Assembly (NCBI GenBank): GCA_963813525.1
Contig: CAWEZI010000005.1
Span: 1,116,001 to 1,180,000, forward strand
Length of the DNA stretch: 64,000 nucleotides
From: Bog-756 sp963813525
GTDB taxonomy: Bacteria; Actinomycetota; Acidimicrobiia; Acidimicrobiales; RAAP-2
Direction: 5' to 3'
Below are positions 1-8,625 of this stretch, one piece after another. Position 1 is the stretch's first letter. Each line of letters opens with the position of its first letter. The position numbers and the translations under genes were made by a program. The notes beneath the pieces are model-generated. The model was given only the letters and a program-made list of their open reading frames with translations, had not been told where the DNA came from and did no database searches.

Positions 1-1
1 G

Positions 2-1099
2 GAGGAACATCCCCGGCCTTCCCCCCGCCAGCTGGCCGAACAGGGGTTGGTGGCCCCCCACTGGCCCCCGCCCTGGGGCATGGGCGCCGATCCCACCGTC
101 CAGCTCATTGTCGACGACGAGCTCCGACGGGCCGGGGTGCGTCGGCCCACCAACACCATCGGCATCGGCTGGGCCGGCCCCACCTTGCTGGTGGCCGGCT
201 CGGCTGCGCAGAAGGACCGTTACCTCTTCCCCCTCCTGGCCGCCGAGGAGATCTGGTGCCAGCTGTTCAGCGAACCGGGGGCCGGCTCGGACCTGGCCGC
301 GGTGGCCACCCGCGCCGATCGGGACGGCGACCAGTGGGTGGTGCAGGGGACCAAGGTGTGGACCTCGTATGCCCATGCCGCCACCTACGGCATCCTGCTG
401 GCCCGGACCGAACCACAGGCCCCGACCCATCAGGGCATCTCGTACTTCATCTGCCCGATGGATGCCCCCGGTGTGACCGTTCGCCCGTTGATCGACATGA
501 CCGGGGCCCACACCTTCAATGAGGTGATCCTCGACGATGTGCGCCTGCCTGCCGGCAACCTGGTCGGCCAGCGCGGTCAGGGGTGGTCGTTGGCCAAGGT
601 CACGTTGGGCAACGAGCGGGTCTCGTTGTCGGGTGCAGGTGCCCTGTGGGGAATGGGACCGACAGCCGACGACCTCGTCGCCGCCGTACGCCGGTCGGGA
701 GGGATCGCTGACCCCCTCATGCGTCAGCGCCTGGCCGCGCTGTGGGAGGAGGGCGAGATCCTCCGTCTGCTCCGGATGCGCACGGTGTCGGCTGTGGTGG
801 CCGGGCTCGAACCGGGGCCGGAGGCATCGGTGCGCAAGGCCATCGCCGATGCCCACGGCCAACGGGTGATGGCGGTGGCACGGGAGCTGACCGGGGCCAG
901 GGGCATGCTCCAGAGCACCAGCGGGGTAACGGTGCACCCGATGGAGAGCGACGGCGCCGGGCACGGGTGGCCCGGTGGCATCTGGGACTACGGTTTCCTG
1001 TTCTCGCCGGCGCTGACCATCGGCGGGGGCACGGCCGAGGTGCAACGCAACATCATCGCCGAACGCACCTTGGGGCTACCCCACGACCTACCGGCCTGA
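2..1099 (+). CDS. Acyl-CoA dehydrogenase family protein (5' partial)
   Basis: The reading frame is open from base 2 and the residues before the first internal start (RQLAEQGLVAPHWPPPWG) match the N-terminal helices of acyl-CoA dehydrogenases, so the gene begins left of the window. The middle domain has the family signature around FSEPGAGSDLAAVATRA and VQGTKVWTSYAH (FAD and substrate binding). The C-terminal helical domain ends with GGGTAEVQRNIIAERTLGLP, the usual FAD/dimer contact. The expected role is FAD-dependent alpha,beta-dehydrogenation of an acyl-CoA in the cytoplasm; the substrate cannot be told. A second, unrelated-in-detail homologue lies at 28169-29467. Confidence 0.9.
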   Translation, partial: EEHPRPSPRQLAEQGLVAPHWPPPWGMGADPTVQLIVDDELRRAGVRRPTNTIGIGWAGPTLLVAGSAAQKDRYLFPLLAAEEIWCQLFSEPGAGSDLAAVATRADRDGDQWVVQGTKVWTSYAHAATYGILLARTEPQAPTHQGISYFICPMDAPGVTVRPLIDMTGAHTFNEVILDDVRLPAGNLVGQRGQGWSLAKVTLGNERVSLSGAGALWGMGPTADDLVAAVRRSGGIADPLMRQRLAALWEEGEILRLLRMRTVSAVVAGLEPGPEASVRKAIADAHGQRVMAVARELTGARGMLQSTSGVTVHPMESDGAGHGWPGGIWDYGFLFSPALTIGGGTAEVQRNIIAERTLGLPHDLPA

Positions 1100-1111
1100 G
1101 CGCTGTGGCCC

Positions 1112-2122
1112 TCAGTGGTGTGGGTGATGTCGTCCACCGGGGTGGCCATGGTTGCAGGGGCCGGCAACGGCACATGCCGGCGTTTGCAGAACGCCGACAA
1201 CGGTCGGTGTCCCGTAGGTGAAGACCAAGGAGTTCGACGTCCCCGAGTCGGTGGTGATGGTCAGCGGGGCCGAGGGGGCAGGCCCGGGGTCCGGGGGGAT
1301 GACGACCGTACAAGTGGTCTGAGCGGGACAGGCCACCGGCGCGATCTGGCCGTCCACCTGTGCGCTTATCCGTCCGGAGGAGCTCAAGAAGTTGGATCCG
1401 GTCACCGTCACCGTCTGTCCGGCCTGACCGGTAGCCGGAGCCAGGGCCGACAGAGCCGGTGGTCCGTCGGGCTCGGCCAGCGTCGTCGGGGCGGAGGTGG
1501 ATGTTGACGTGGGGGTGGGGATCGAGGTGGACGGGGACGACGCCACACCCTGTCCGGAGGTCGTGCCCGTCGAGCCGCTCGGTGCCGCGCCGGCGCCCCC
1601 GGAGGGTCGGGTGGTCGCCGTCGCCTGACCGCCCGATTGCTGATCACCATGGTTGGTCGTACCGACCAGGGCCGCCACCACGACGACCAGTACACCGAGG
1701 GCGATGCCGATCGCCCACCGCAGGCGACGTTCACTCGATCCCGAACGTCGGGTAAGGGGTGGGCGGAGGCCAGCGGGAGACTCGGCCAAACCGGGGACTC
1801 CGGCCGGTGGGGGAGACTCCGCCCATCGCAACGTGCCCGAGGACGGTGCAGGAGTCGGCCCCGCCCCGGGTGTCGTCACCCTCACGGTGGGAGGGCGGCC
1901 GGCGGGCGCCGTTGCCACCGGCGGCTGCGTCGCCCGGGGCGCGGAGGATGCAGTGACCGGCTGGTCGGTGACCCCGTCGGTCGACGGCCGTTCCGGCCGG
2001 CTCCGGCGTGGCTCGGGGCCGACCCCCGCCTCGCGGGACCGGCGTGCCGCCTCGGCGATGGCGGCCAGCGCCCCGGGGCTGACTTTATGGTCGGTCTGCT
2101 TTCCCGGTCTGCGTGTCTGCAC
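1112..2122 (-). CDS. Membrane-anchored IPT/TIG-domain protein
   Basis: I chose the GTG at 2122 because GGAGGA lies five bases upstream of it; an in-frame ATG at 2188 has no such site. The roughly 110 N-terminal residues are basic, Pro/Arg-rich and probably cytoplasmic. A single transmembrane helix follows (WAIGIALGVLVVVVAALVG, near residues 136-156), then a Ser/Thr/Pro-rich extracellular linker and an IPT/TIG immunoglobulin-like domain (from PALSALAPATGQAGQTVTV to LVFTYG). Two Cys pairs (CPAQTTC and CAVAGPC) may be disulfides. It converges on the acyl-CoA dehydrogenase. Function unknown; a cell-surface anchor or sensor is only an inference. Confidence 0.65.
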   Translation of the reverse strand: MQTRRPGKQTDHKVSPGALAAIAEAARRSREAGVGPEPRRSRPERPSTDGVTDQPVTASSAPRATQPPVATAPAGRPPTVRVTTPGAGPTPAPSSGTLRWAESPPPAGVPGLAESPAGLRPPLTRRSGSSERRLRWAIGIALGVLVVVVAALVGTTNHGDQQSGGQATATTRPSGGAGAAPSGSTGTTSGQGVASSPSTSIPTPTSTSTSAPTTLAEPDGPPALSALAPATGQAGQTVTVTGSNFLSSSGRISAQVDGQIAPVACPAQTTCTVVIPPDPGPAPSAPLTITTDSGTSNSLVFTYGTPTVVGVLQTPACAVAGPCNHGHPGGRHHPHH

Positions 2123-2331
2123 GATCTTCCTCCGGAAGGGACCTGCCAGTCGGGAGCGGTGCCGCGTCGGACACCCCAGCAACTCCATTATTTGTCCCGG
2201 CCCAGCCCGATGGGGATCGCCCCCACCTCAGCCCACCCTCTCACCTACCCGCATACGGGCGTCCTGAACGTTCGGGCCGTCCTCGGCTCGAGCCCCGGCC
2301 GTCCACACCAGGGACTCTCGACTGAGATGAC

Positions 2332-2378
2332 TTGCCCTCAGGCCCGGCTCACAGATACCATTCAACTAAGTGATTAGT
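2332..2378 (+). promoter_or_regulatory. Candidate promoter and operator of the GntR/ABC operon
   Basis: TTGCCC (2332-2337) and GATACC (2354-2359) are spaced 16 bp and could be -35/-10 boxes. Immediately downstream, ACTAA (2365-2369) and TTAGT (2374-2378) form an inverted repeat in an unusually AT-rich patch just before the gntR start. Autoregulation through such a site is common for YtrA-type GntR regulators. The link here is inference. Confidence 0.4.
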
Positions 2379-2391
2379 GGAATGAGGAGAA

Positions 2392-2784
2392 TTGATCGAA
2401 TTCCAGCTCGACCCCACCTCGGGCGTCGCCACGTACCTGCAGCTTGTCCAGCAGGTCCATCAGGCCCTCCAACTCGGCCTTCTCGAGCCGGGTGACCAGC
2501 TGCCGACGGCCCAGCAGGTCGTGGCAAAGCTGGCCATCAACCCCAACACCGTGCTGAAGGCCTACCGCGACCTCGAACGCGAGGGCCTCGCACGGGCTCG
2601 GCCTGGTCAGGGGACCTTCATCGTGGGATCGCTCCCGCGTACCGACCCCATCGCCCAAGCCCGATTTCTGGCGTCGATGACCAAGTGGTTGAGCTCGGCG
2701 CGGGATGCAGGACTGGGCCCCGACGACATCGAAGCGATCTACCGCACGGCCGTCCGGAACTGCTTCGCCGAAGGGGCGGCATGA
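2392..2784 (+). CDS. GntR-family (YtrA subfamily) transcriptional regulator
   Basis: This is a 130-residue protein with an N-terminal winged helix (residues about 10-75: TYLQLVQQVHQALQLGLL, QLPTAQQVVAKLAINPNTV, ARARPGQGTFIV) and only a short helical tail. That size and layout are typical of the YtrA subfamily, which lacks a large effector domain. The start is TTG with GAGGAGA just upstream. The stop overlaps the ABC ATPase start by ATGA at 2781-2784, so the three genes form a coupled operon. YtrA-type regulators usually repress their own ABC-transporter operon, often one responding to cell-envelope stress or antibiotics. Confidence 0.88.
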   Translation: MIEFQLDPTSGVATYLQLVQQVHQALQLGLLEPGDQLPTAQQVVAKLAINPNTVLKAYRDLEREGLARARPGQGTFIVGSLPRTDPIAQARFLASMTKWLSSARDAGLGPDDIEAIYRTAVRNCFAEGAA

Positions 2785-3677
2785 CGGCCGTATTGGAGGC
2801 CAAGGGGCTGGGCAAGCGGTACGGGAAGCGCTGGGCTCTCCACGCGTGCTCCCTGGCCATCCCCGAAGGGAAGGTCGTCGGGCTGGTCGGGCCCAATGGG
2901 GCGGGAAAGACCACCTTGTTGCATCTCGCTGTCGGGCTGCTCACGCCAACGGCTGGAGCGATCACGGTCCTCGACGGCCGTCCGGGTGACGGCCCCCTCC
3001 AGCTGGCCCGCGTCGGCTTCGTCGCCCAGGACACGCCTACCTACGCACGGTTGTCGGTGGCAAAGCACCTCCGCATGGGCGCCCTCCTCAATCCGCAGTG
3101 GGACCAGGGGCTGGCCGCCGACCGGATCCAGACACTCGACATCGACCTCGGCCAGCGGGCGGGGTCACTGTCCGGTGGCCAGCGAGCCCAGCTCGCCCTC
3201 ACGCTGGCCATCGCCAAACGGCCCGAGCTCCTTCTGCTCGACGAGCCGGTGGCCAGCTTGGATCCTCTGGCCCGGCGCGAGTTCCTCCAGGTTCTCATGG
3301 AGGTCGTCGCCGAACACGGAGTCAGCGTCGTGCTTTCCTCCCATCTCGTCGCCGACCTGGAGCGGGTCTGTGACTACCTCGTCGTTCTCGTGGCGTCCCA
3401 CGTCCAGCTGGCCGGAGAGGTGAGCGAGCTGCTCGCCTCGCATCACCGCCTCTCCGGTCCCCGCCGCCATCCGGAGAGCCTCCCGGCGAACCAACACGTG
3501 ATCGAGGAGAGCCACACCGACCGGCAGAGCACGCTCCTCATTCGCAGCGACGGTCCAGTTCTCGACCCGGCTTGGACGGTCAAACCGGTGACGCTGGAAG
3601 ACCTGGTACTCGCCTACATGGGCCAGGCCCGTGACCAGGAGCGCGCCCGCAGATCCCGAGCGATGGTCCTCCGATGA
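2781..3677 (+). CDS. ABC transporter ATP-binding protein
   Basis: The ATG at 2781 overlaps the stop of gntR. Walker A is GPNGAGKTT (near residue 39), the Q-loop is FVAQDTP, the signature is LSGGQRAQ, Walker B is LLLLDEPVASLD, and the H-loop is SSHLV. About 75 residues follow the ATPase core with no recognised motif. It should energise the permease encoded next. The family (CcmA/YtrB-like, regulated by YtrA) includes exporters of peptides or antibiotics; the substrate is unknown. The stop overlaps the permease ATG (ATGA at 3674-3677). Confidence 0.92.
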   Translation: MTAVLEAKGLGKRYGKRWALHACSLAIPEGKVVGLVGPNGAGKTTLLHLAVGLLTPTAGAITVLDGRPGDGPLQLARVGFVAQDTPTYARLSVAKHLRMGALLNPQWDQGLAADRIQTLDIDLGQRAGSLSGGQRAQLALTLAIAKRPELLLLDEPVASLDPLARREFLQVLMEVVAEHGVSVVLSSHLVADLERVCDYLVVLVASHVQLAGEVSELLASHHRLSGPRRHPESLPANQHVIEESHTDRQSTLLIRSDGPVLDPAWTVKPVTLEDLVLAYMGQARDQERARRSRAMVLR

Positions 3678-4744
3678 GCCGCTTTGCATGGATCCAATTC
3701 CGTGCCCAAGCTGCGGTCGTCTTCGGCGGACTGCTTATCGTGGCCATCATCCTGGCCTTCACGGGCCCGCACTTGTTGCACCTCTATGACACGAACGTCG
3801 CCACGTGTGCCAAATACAGCGACTGCTCGACTGCGGCGTCTTCGTTCCTCCGGAACGACCGCGCCCTGCAGATCCTGCTCGACGCCCTGGTGATCGTGGT
3901 ACCGGGCGTCGTCGGAATCTTCTGGGGGGCCCCGCTCGTCTCGCGTGAACTCGAGACGGGTACCTACCGGTTGGTCTGGACACAGAGTGTCACCCGGTTC
4001 CGCTGGATTGCCGTGAAGCTGGGCGTGGTCGGATTGGCCAGCATGGTGGCGGCCGGGCTGCTCAGCCTTGTCGTGACGTGGTGGTCCAGTCCGATCGATC
4101 GGGTCAATATGACCCTGTACACGTCGTTCGATCAACGCGGCATCGTACCCATCGGCTACGCCGCCTTTGCCTTCGCCTTCGGCGTCCTCGCCGGCGTGGT
4201 CATCCGCCGGACGGTTCCCGCCATGGCCGCAACCCTGGTCGGCTTCGTGGCGGCCCGCCTGCTCTTCAATCACTTCGTGCTGCCGAAGCTCGTGGCGCCG
4301 ACCCGTCGATCGTTCGCACTCAACCTGGGGACGACGGTCGGGGGCTTCGGCAGGATGAACGGAGGGCCGCCCATGTTCATAGCAGGCGACCCGAATGTTC
4401 CGAATGCGTGGATCTACTCGACCCAGTTCGTCGACAGGACCGGACACGCTCTTACATCCCAGGTCCTGACGAAAGCCTGCCCTCTTCTCGTTTCGAGCCC
4501 GGGCCCCGGTCAACCCGTAGGGGGAGGAAAGGGACGCCTATCTGTCTCACCGGTGCCCGCCGGCGCCCAGAGCGTGCTCCAGAACTGCGTCACCAAGATC
4601 GGCGCCACCTACCACGAGGTGGTGGCTTACCAACCCGCCAGCCGTTACTGGCCGTTCCAATGGTACGAGCTGCTCATCTACCTTGGTGTGGCGCTGGTGC
4701 TGGCCGGCGCCTGTGTGTGGTGGGTTCGCCGTCGGCTGGCCTGA
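3674..4744 (+). CDS. ABC-2 type transporter permease
   Basis: The protein has 356 residues and about six hydrophobic helices: AAVVFGGLLIVAIILAFTG at the N-terminus, one at ILLDALVIVVPGVVGIFWG, three in the middle, and LLIYLGVALVLAGACVWWV at the end before basic RRRLA. The motif LVSRELETGTYRLVWTQSVT is typical of ABC-2 permeases. A large loop (residues about 220-320) with several Cys would be outside the membrane. It overlaps the ATPase gene by four bases and completes the gntR-ATPase-permease operon. Confidence 0.85.
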   Translation: MSRFAWIQFRAQAAVVFGGLLIVAIILAFTGPHLLHLYDTNVATCAKYSDCSTAASSFLRNDRALQILLDALVIVVPGVVGIFWGAPLVSRELETGTYRLVWTQSVTRFRWIAVKLGVVGLASMVAAGLLSLVVTWWSSPIDRVNMTLYTSFDQRGIVPIGYAAFAFAFGVLAGVVIRRTVPAMAATLVGFVAARLLFNHFVLPKLVAPTRRSFALNLGTTVGGFGRMNGGPPMFIAGDPNVPNAWIYSTQFVDRTGHALTSQVLTKACPLLVSSPGPGQPVGGGKGRLSVSPVPAGAQSVLQNCVTKIGATYHEVVAYQPASRYWPFQWYELLIYLGVALVLAGACVWWVRRRLA

Positions 4745-4765
4745 TCGATCTCCTGCCGTAGAAGG

Positions 4766-5242
4766 TCAGGCCAGGATGGGCCCGGCGTCGCCGTAGCCCT
4801 GGCGCACACCCTGGCCGGCCCGGCGCGTGAGCTGCTCGGGCTCGTACAGCATCCAGTAGGCGTTGCGGGCATGTTTGCGGGCCCGGTCCACGCACACCGC
4901 GGCCAGCTTGGCCGGATCCTCTTCCTCGTTCTCGTGCACGAAAACCTCGAGGATGTGGGTCGAGGTCATCAGCTGGGCTTGCATGATGCCCTGGGACGCC
5001 TCGTGGGCGCAGACCTGGTCGATGGCGGCCTTGCCCGGCATGCCCAGCGCCACCAGCACCAGGCATCCCTCCGTCTCCACCAGCCGCTTGCACTCGACGG
5101 CCAGGTCTTTGAAGCCCGGGACCGTCCGGTGCACGACCTCGAAGGTGGTCCCGAATCCGGGGCACTGCTTGAGCTCGTCCAGCGCCTCCGCTCCCATGTC
5201 GAAGCGGGCGAACATAGTGTCGACCACGCCGATGCGATCCAT
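4766..5242 (-). CDS. ribC: Riboflavin synthase, archaeal (lumazine-synthase-like) type
   Basis: The 158-residue protein starts MDRIGVVDTMFARFDMG. It contains RTVPGFKDLAVECKRL, LVALGMPGKAAIDQVCAHEA, QLMTSTHILEVFVHE and a C-terminal LTRRAGQGVRQGYGDAGP. These follow, block by block, the archaeal riboflavin synthase family (Methanocaldococcus RibC type), a relative of 6,7-dimethyl-8-ribityllumazine synthase rather than the trimeric bacterial RibE. It would dismutate two ribityllumazines into riboflavin. I use the ATG at 5242; the frame stays open further upstream but without family-like sequence. It converges on the ABC permease and has no other rib gene nearby. Confidence 0.82.
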   Translation of the reverse strand: MDRIGVVDTMFARFDMGAEALDELKQCPGFGTTFEVVHRTVPGFKDLAVECKRLVETEGCLVLVALGMPGKAAIDQVCAHEASQGIMQAQLMTSTHILEVFVHENEEEDPAKLAAVCVDRARKHARNAYWMLYEPEQLTRRAGQGVRQGYGDAGPILA

Positions 5243-5406
5243 GTTCCCGATCCTACCGCCCGGGGTCTGCAGCGCCCCCGTGGAACGGCCCGGGTTGCAG
5301 GGCGGCCGGCGAGTCGACTGGCCTGCCGTGGTCGGTAAGACTGCGCCGGTGAGGGTCACACCCACTGCGGTGGACAGCCGGCCGCAGGCGGGGAGTGGCG
5401 CCGGTC

Positions 5407-6141
5407 ATGACAGTCCCCGCCGGGTCGGCCCGGGCGGTGCCAGCCATGCGTCCTGAGCGGATCGTTCTGGTCTGCGGCACCGCCACCGAAGTAGGCAAGA
5501 CCTGGGTGTCGAGCCAGTTGCTTCGGGAGCTGCGGGCCCGGGGCCTCACCGTTGCCGTGCGCAAGCCCGCCCAGTCCTTCGACACCGACGCCGAAGGTGC
5601 CCGGCTGGGTGGGGCCACCGATGCCGAAATACTGGGAGCGGCATCGGGCGAGGATCCCGACGAGGTGTGCCACCCGTTCCGCTCCTACCACCGGGCCATG
5701 GCCCCACCCATGGCGGCCGAAGCGCTCGGTCTTCCCCCCTTCACGGTTGACGACCTCATCGAGGAGCTGGTCTGGCCCGCCGGTCGGGTACAGGTGGGTG
5801 TGGTGGAGATGGCCGGGGGCGTCCGGTCACCGCAGGCGGCCGACGGTGACACCACCGAGGTCATCACCGGCGTGGCTCCCGACCTGGTCCTGTTGGTGGC
5901 GGACGCCGGGCTCGGGACCCTCAACGGGGTGCGCATGTCGATGGACGCCCTGCGCACGGTGACCGGGGCTGAGCCGGAGATCCCCGTGGTGGTGGTCCTC
6001 GACCGCTTCGACGGCCACCACGACATCCATCGGCGCAACCGGCAGTGGTTGGCCGACCGCCTCCGATACCCGGTGGTGGTGGCGCCGGGGGAAGAGGCCG
6101 TCCTGGCCGACCTGGCTCTCGACCCCGGTCACCGGTCCTAA
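5407..6141 (+). CDS. bioD: Dethiobiotin synthetase
   Basis: The P-loop CGTATEVGKTW, with the BioD-specific TEVGKT, is near residue 24. KPAQSFDTD matches the substrate-binding KPxQSG region, and VVEMAGGVRSP matches the VEGAGG strand. A VVVVLDRFD segment stands where the nucleotide-binding strand lies. BioD closes the ureido ring of dethiobiotin from DAPA, CO2 and ATP. I chose the ATG at 5407; GTG 5395 and ATG 5446 are in frame alternatives. bioB and a bsaP-like gene lie about 21 kb away on the other strand, so the pathway is split. Confidence 0.85.
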   Translation: MTVPAGSARAVPAMRPERIVLVCGTATEVGKTWVSSQLLRELRARGLTVAVRKPAQSFDTDAEGARLGGATDAEILGAASGEDPDEVCHPFRSYHRAMAPPMAAEALGLPPFTVDDLIEELVWPAGRVQVGVVEMAGGVRSPQAADGDTTEVITGVAPDLVLLVADAGLGTLNGVRMSMDALRTVTGAEPEIPVVVVLDRFDGHHDIHRRNRQWLADRLRYPVVVAPGEEAVLADLALDPGHRS

Positions 6142-6180
6142 GGGCCACCGGCGTCCGAAGCCCACACAGGCGCCAGGCGC

Positions 6181-7062
6181 TCAGGTCCCGAGGCCGGCCG
6201 CCTCCACCACCGTGCGACTGAAGGGCCGGGCCAGGGTGCGGAGTTCGGCGCACCCCTCCTCGCCCAGGGCGCCGTAAGGGTGAACAGCCAATTTGTCGGT
6301 CATGTCCTCGATCCGCTGGCGCAGGACCCGTCCGTCGCCGGCCAGAGCAAGGTCCGTCCCCTCGGCGGTCGACGCGGGGGTGACCAGGCCCCGTCGGTAG
6401 AGACGGTCGACGGCCGCGTCCCAGACCTCCTCCGGCCATCCCCGGGTAGCCCGCAGGAGGTTTCCCGGTAGTTCACCGGAAGCCAGGTGCATGACCAGGG
6501 CCTCCACCGGGTCGAGCTCGTACTGGACCAGCAGTGTGATGTGACCGTCGCCCCGGAATTCGCGCAACAAGGTCTGGGCGTGCCAGAGCACCAGGTGGGG
6601 TGGGTCGGGCCACGGTAGGCCGGCGTGGGCGGCGAACAGCGGGCGGCCCTCGTAGTGGTCCCCGGCCCGCTCGGCGGCGCGCCGGGCCAATTCGGCGGCC
6701 CGGACCATCTCCGGCGACGCCACGGCATCGCCCAGCATGCGCACCAGAGCGGCATCGGCCGACTCGAGTCGTGCCGCCAGCACGGTAGCCGGTGCGGCCA
6801 CCTCCCATGCCTGGGGAATAGCCCTCCGGACCAGTGCCGGATTGAAGTTGTAGAAGGTGGCGACCACCGTTTCGGGTCCGACCGCCCCCATGGCTGCCGA
6901 CCGTGAAGCGAAGTACCCGGCCTCGGAGGGGAGGCCGAGGGCGGCATAAGAGGCGGCCGACTCGGGCGCGAAGTAGATCATGCCGTGCAGCGGTTCGACG
7001 GTCCGCCAGGTCTTGCGAGCGGTGAGGGGCGACACGTTGGCCGAGGACGGGCGAGGGGTCAT
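6181..7062 (-). CDS. SCO6745-family protein
   Basis: The 293-residue, Ala/Leu-rich helical protein begins with ARKTWRTVEPLHGMIYFAP and continues with GYFASRSAAMGAVGPETV and FNPALVRRAIPQAW. It later has LWHAQTLLREFRGDGH, and a winged-helix-like end (WDAAVDRLYRRGLVTP). These segments characterise the SCO6745/SalK-like family widespread in actinobacteria. Its biochemical role is not established. Related proteins are annotated as MarR-like because of the C-terminal helix-turn-helix. It has no operon partner here. Confidence 0.72.
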   Translation of the reverse strand: MTPRPSSANVSPLTARKTWRTVEPLHGMIYFAPESAASYAALGLPSEAGYFASRSAAMGAVGPETVVATFYNFNPALVRRAIPQAWEVAAPATVLAARLESADAALVRMLGDAVASPEMVRAAELARRAAERAGDHYEGRPLFAAHAGLPWPDPPHLVLWHAQTLLREFRGDGHITLLVQYELDPVEALVMHLASGELPGNLLRATRGWPEEVWDAAVDRLYRRGLVTPASTAEGTDLALAGDGRVLRQRIEDMTDKLAVHPYGALGEEGCAELRTLARPFSRTVVEAAGLGT

Positions 7063-7272
7063 GGGGCCTACGGTAACCCGGGCCCCGAACCGGAGTCGTG
7101 CTCATCCCTCCGCCGCTCCGAGGTGGCCCCGGGCCGAATCCGTCTGCCGGCTCCGCGGTGGCGCCCGGCGGATTCTCGGAGTTGGGGAGGGTCTCGAGGC
7201 CTTATAGTTCTCTGTGGAGTCAAGGAGTAGCGACGCGATCGCTCAAAGTCGAGGTCGACAAGGGAGCCGGCG

Positions 7273-7485
7273 ATGTTGAACGGTGTCTCGGGGATGGTGG
7301 GAGAGACCGCGGTGGTGACCAAGGAGGTGTCGGACCGGCACCAGCCTGGTTCCGTACTCACCCGTGGTGAGACCTGGTACGCGGTATCCCTGTTCCCGGG
7401 GACGAAGATCGAGGCGGGAACCACTGTCGTCGTAGCCGACGTCGACCGTGGCCTGCTGGTCGTGTATCCCACCGACAATCCCTGA
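7273..7485 (+). CDS. Small NfeD-like OB-fold protein
   Basis: This 70-residue, mostly beta protein (GMVGETAVVTKEVS, GSVLTRGETWYAVS, IEAGTTVVVADVDRGLLVV) matches the isolated C-terminal OB-fold of NfeD proteins: G.vG..g.v...l.p.G.v...g..w.a, then g..V.V..v.g..L.V. No membrane part is present. NfeD domains partner with SPFH/stomatin proteins, and an SPFH gene begins about 100 bp downstream on the same strand. AGGGAG precedes the ATG. Confidence 0.72.
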   Translation: MLNGVSGMVGETAVVTKEVSDRHQPGSVLTRGETWYAVSLFPGTKIEAGTTVVVADVDRGLLVVYPTDNP

Positions 7486-7591
7486 GGTCTGCCGACCCGA
7501 GCGCTGGCCAGGCACGGACCACTGTCACGGCGCGCCTGCCGCACCGTGCCACCCTATAAGTGCCTAAGGTGGTGGTCAGGAGGTGGTCCCC

Positions 7592-8593
7592 ATGATCATC
7601 GGATCCGTAGGGGCAGAGATTGGGCTGGCGGTGGTTGCCGTCGCCATTTTCTCACTCATCGTGGTGTTCTTGAAGTCCTGCCTGAAGGTGGTCCAGCAGG
7701 GGTGCGTGGGGGTGGTCAAGCGCTTCGGCGAGTTCAAGACGATCTACCAGCCCGGTCTCCATGTGCTCATGCCCCTGGCCGACCGGATGGACAAGGTGGA
7801 CGTGCGCGAATTCCCCCGCACCGGCGATCAGCAGGCGGTGATCACCAAGGACAACGTGTCGCTGTGGGTCAGTGCCACCATCTTCTGCCAGGTGACCGAC
7901 GTCAAGCTGGCCCTCTTCGAAGTCAACGACTTCGGTCTGGCCATCGACCAGATGGCCCGTACCGCCCTGCGTGCCGTGTTCGGTGAGCTGACCCTCGACG
8001 AATCGTTGTCCGAGCGGGAGACCATCAACTCCAAGATGCAGGACCACATGGCCGAGGCCACCCTCAAGTGGGGGGTGCGGCTCAACCGCATCGAGATCCT
8101 CGACATCACTCCTCCGGCCAATGTGCTCCAGGCCATGTCCGAGCAGAAGGAGGCCGAGCAGCACAAGAGGGCGGCCATCTTGAAGTCAGAGGGTGAGCAG
8201 CAGGCGGCCATCAACAGCGCCCAGGGTCGCAAGCAGGCCAACGTGCTCGAGGCGGAAGGACAGAAACAGGCGGCCATCCTGTCGGCCGAGGCACAGAAGC
8301 AGGCACTCGAACTTCGGGCCGACGGTGAGAAGCGGGCCACCGTGCTGCGGGGCGAAGGCGAAGCGGCGGCTCTCAACGCCATCGATACCTCGGTCATTCA
8401 CCCCAACACACTGGCCATCATGCAACTGCGGGCCCTCCAGGCCTTGGCCACCTCGCCCAACTCGAAGATCGTGGTTCCCTACGAGACGGCAGGGCTGGTC
8501 GGCGCGGCCCAGGTACTGGTCGACGCCATGAAGGACGCCGGCAGCGCCGAAGGTGCCGGCGTGGCCGGAAACGGGCGGGCCCCCGCCTCCTGA
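7592..8593 (+). CDS. SPFH/Band 7 (flotillin/stomatin-like) membrane protein
   Basis: The ATG at 7592 has AGGAGG eight bases upstream. An N-terminal membrane helix (LAVVAVAIFSLIVVFL) precedes a Band 7 domain: GCVGVVKRFGEFKTIYQPGLHVLMPLAD is followed by the YvD-type strand KVDVREF and by VSATIFCQVTDVKLALFEV. A long Ala/Glu/Lys/Gln-rich coiled coil follows (about residues 185-265), with repeats of the type EGQKQAAILSAEAQKQAL. The C-terminus (LAIMQLRALQALATSPNSKIVVPY) is the usual oligomerisation region. It should scaffold membrane microdomains together with the NfeD-like protein upstream. TATAAG at 7555-7560 is a possible -10 box. Confidence 0.88.
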   Translation: MIIGSVGAEIGLAVVAVAIFSLIVVFLKSCLKVVQQGCVGVVKRFGEFKTIYQPGLHVLMPLADRMDKVDVREFPRTGDQQAVITKDNVSLWVSATIFCQVTDVKLALFEVNDFGLAIDQMARTALRAVFGELTLDESLSERETINSKMQDHMAEATLKWGVRLNRIEILDITPPANVLQAMSEQKEAEQHKRAAILKSEGEQQAAINSAQGRKQANVLEAEGQKQAAILSAEAQKQALELRADGEKRATVLRGEGEAAALNAIDTSVIHPNTLAIMQLRALQALATSPNSKIVVPYETAGLVGAAQVLVDAMKDAGSAEGAGVAGNGRAPAS

Positions 8594-8601
8594 TCTTGAG
8601 T

Positions 8602-8624
8602 TCCCGATCCGGTTTGGATCGGGA
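8602..8624. terminator. Bidirectional hairpin terminator between convergent genes
   Basis: Bases 8602-8610 and 8616-8624 form a perfect 9-bp stem (TCCCGATCC/GGATCGGGA) around a five-base loop. It sits right after the SPFH stop and at the 3' end of the opposite small ORF. There is only a weak T-run. Confidence 0.6.
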
Positions 8625-8625
8625 T

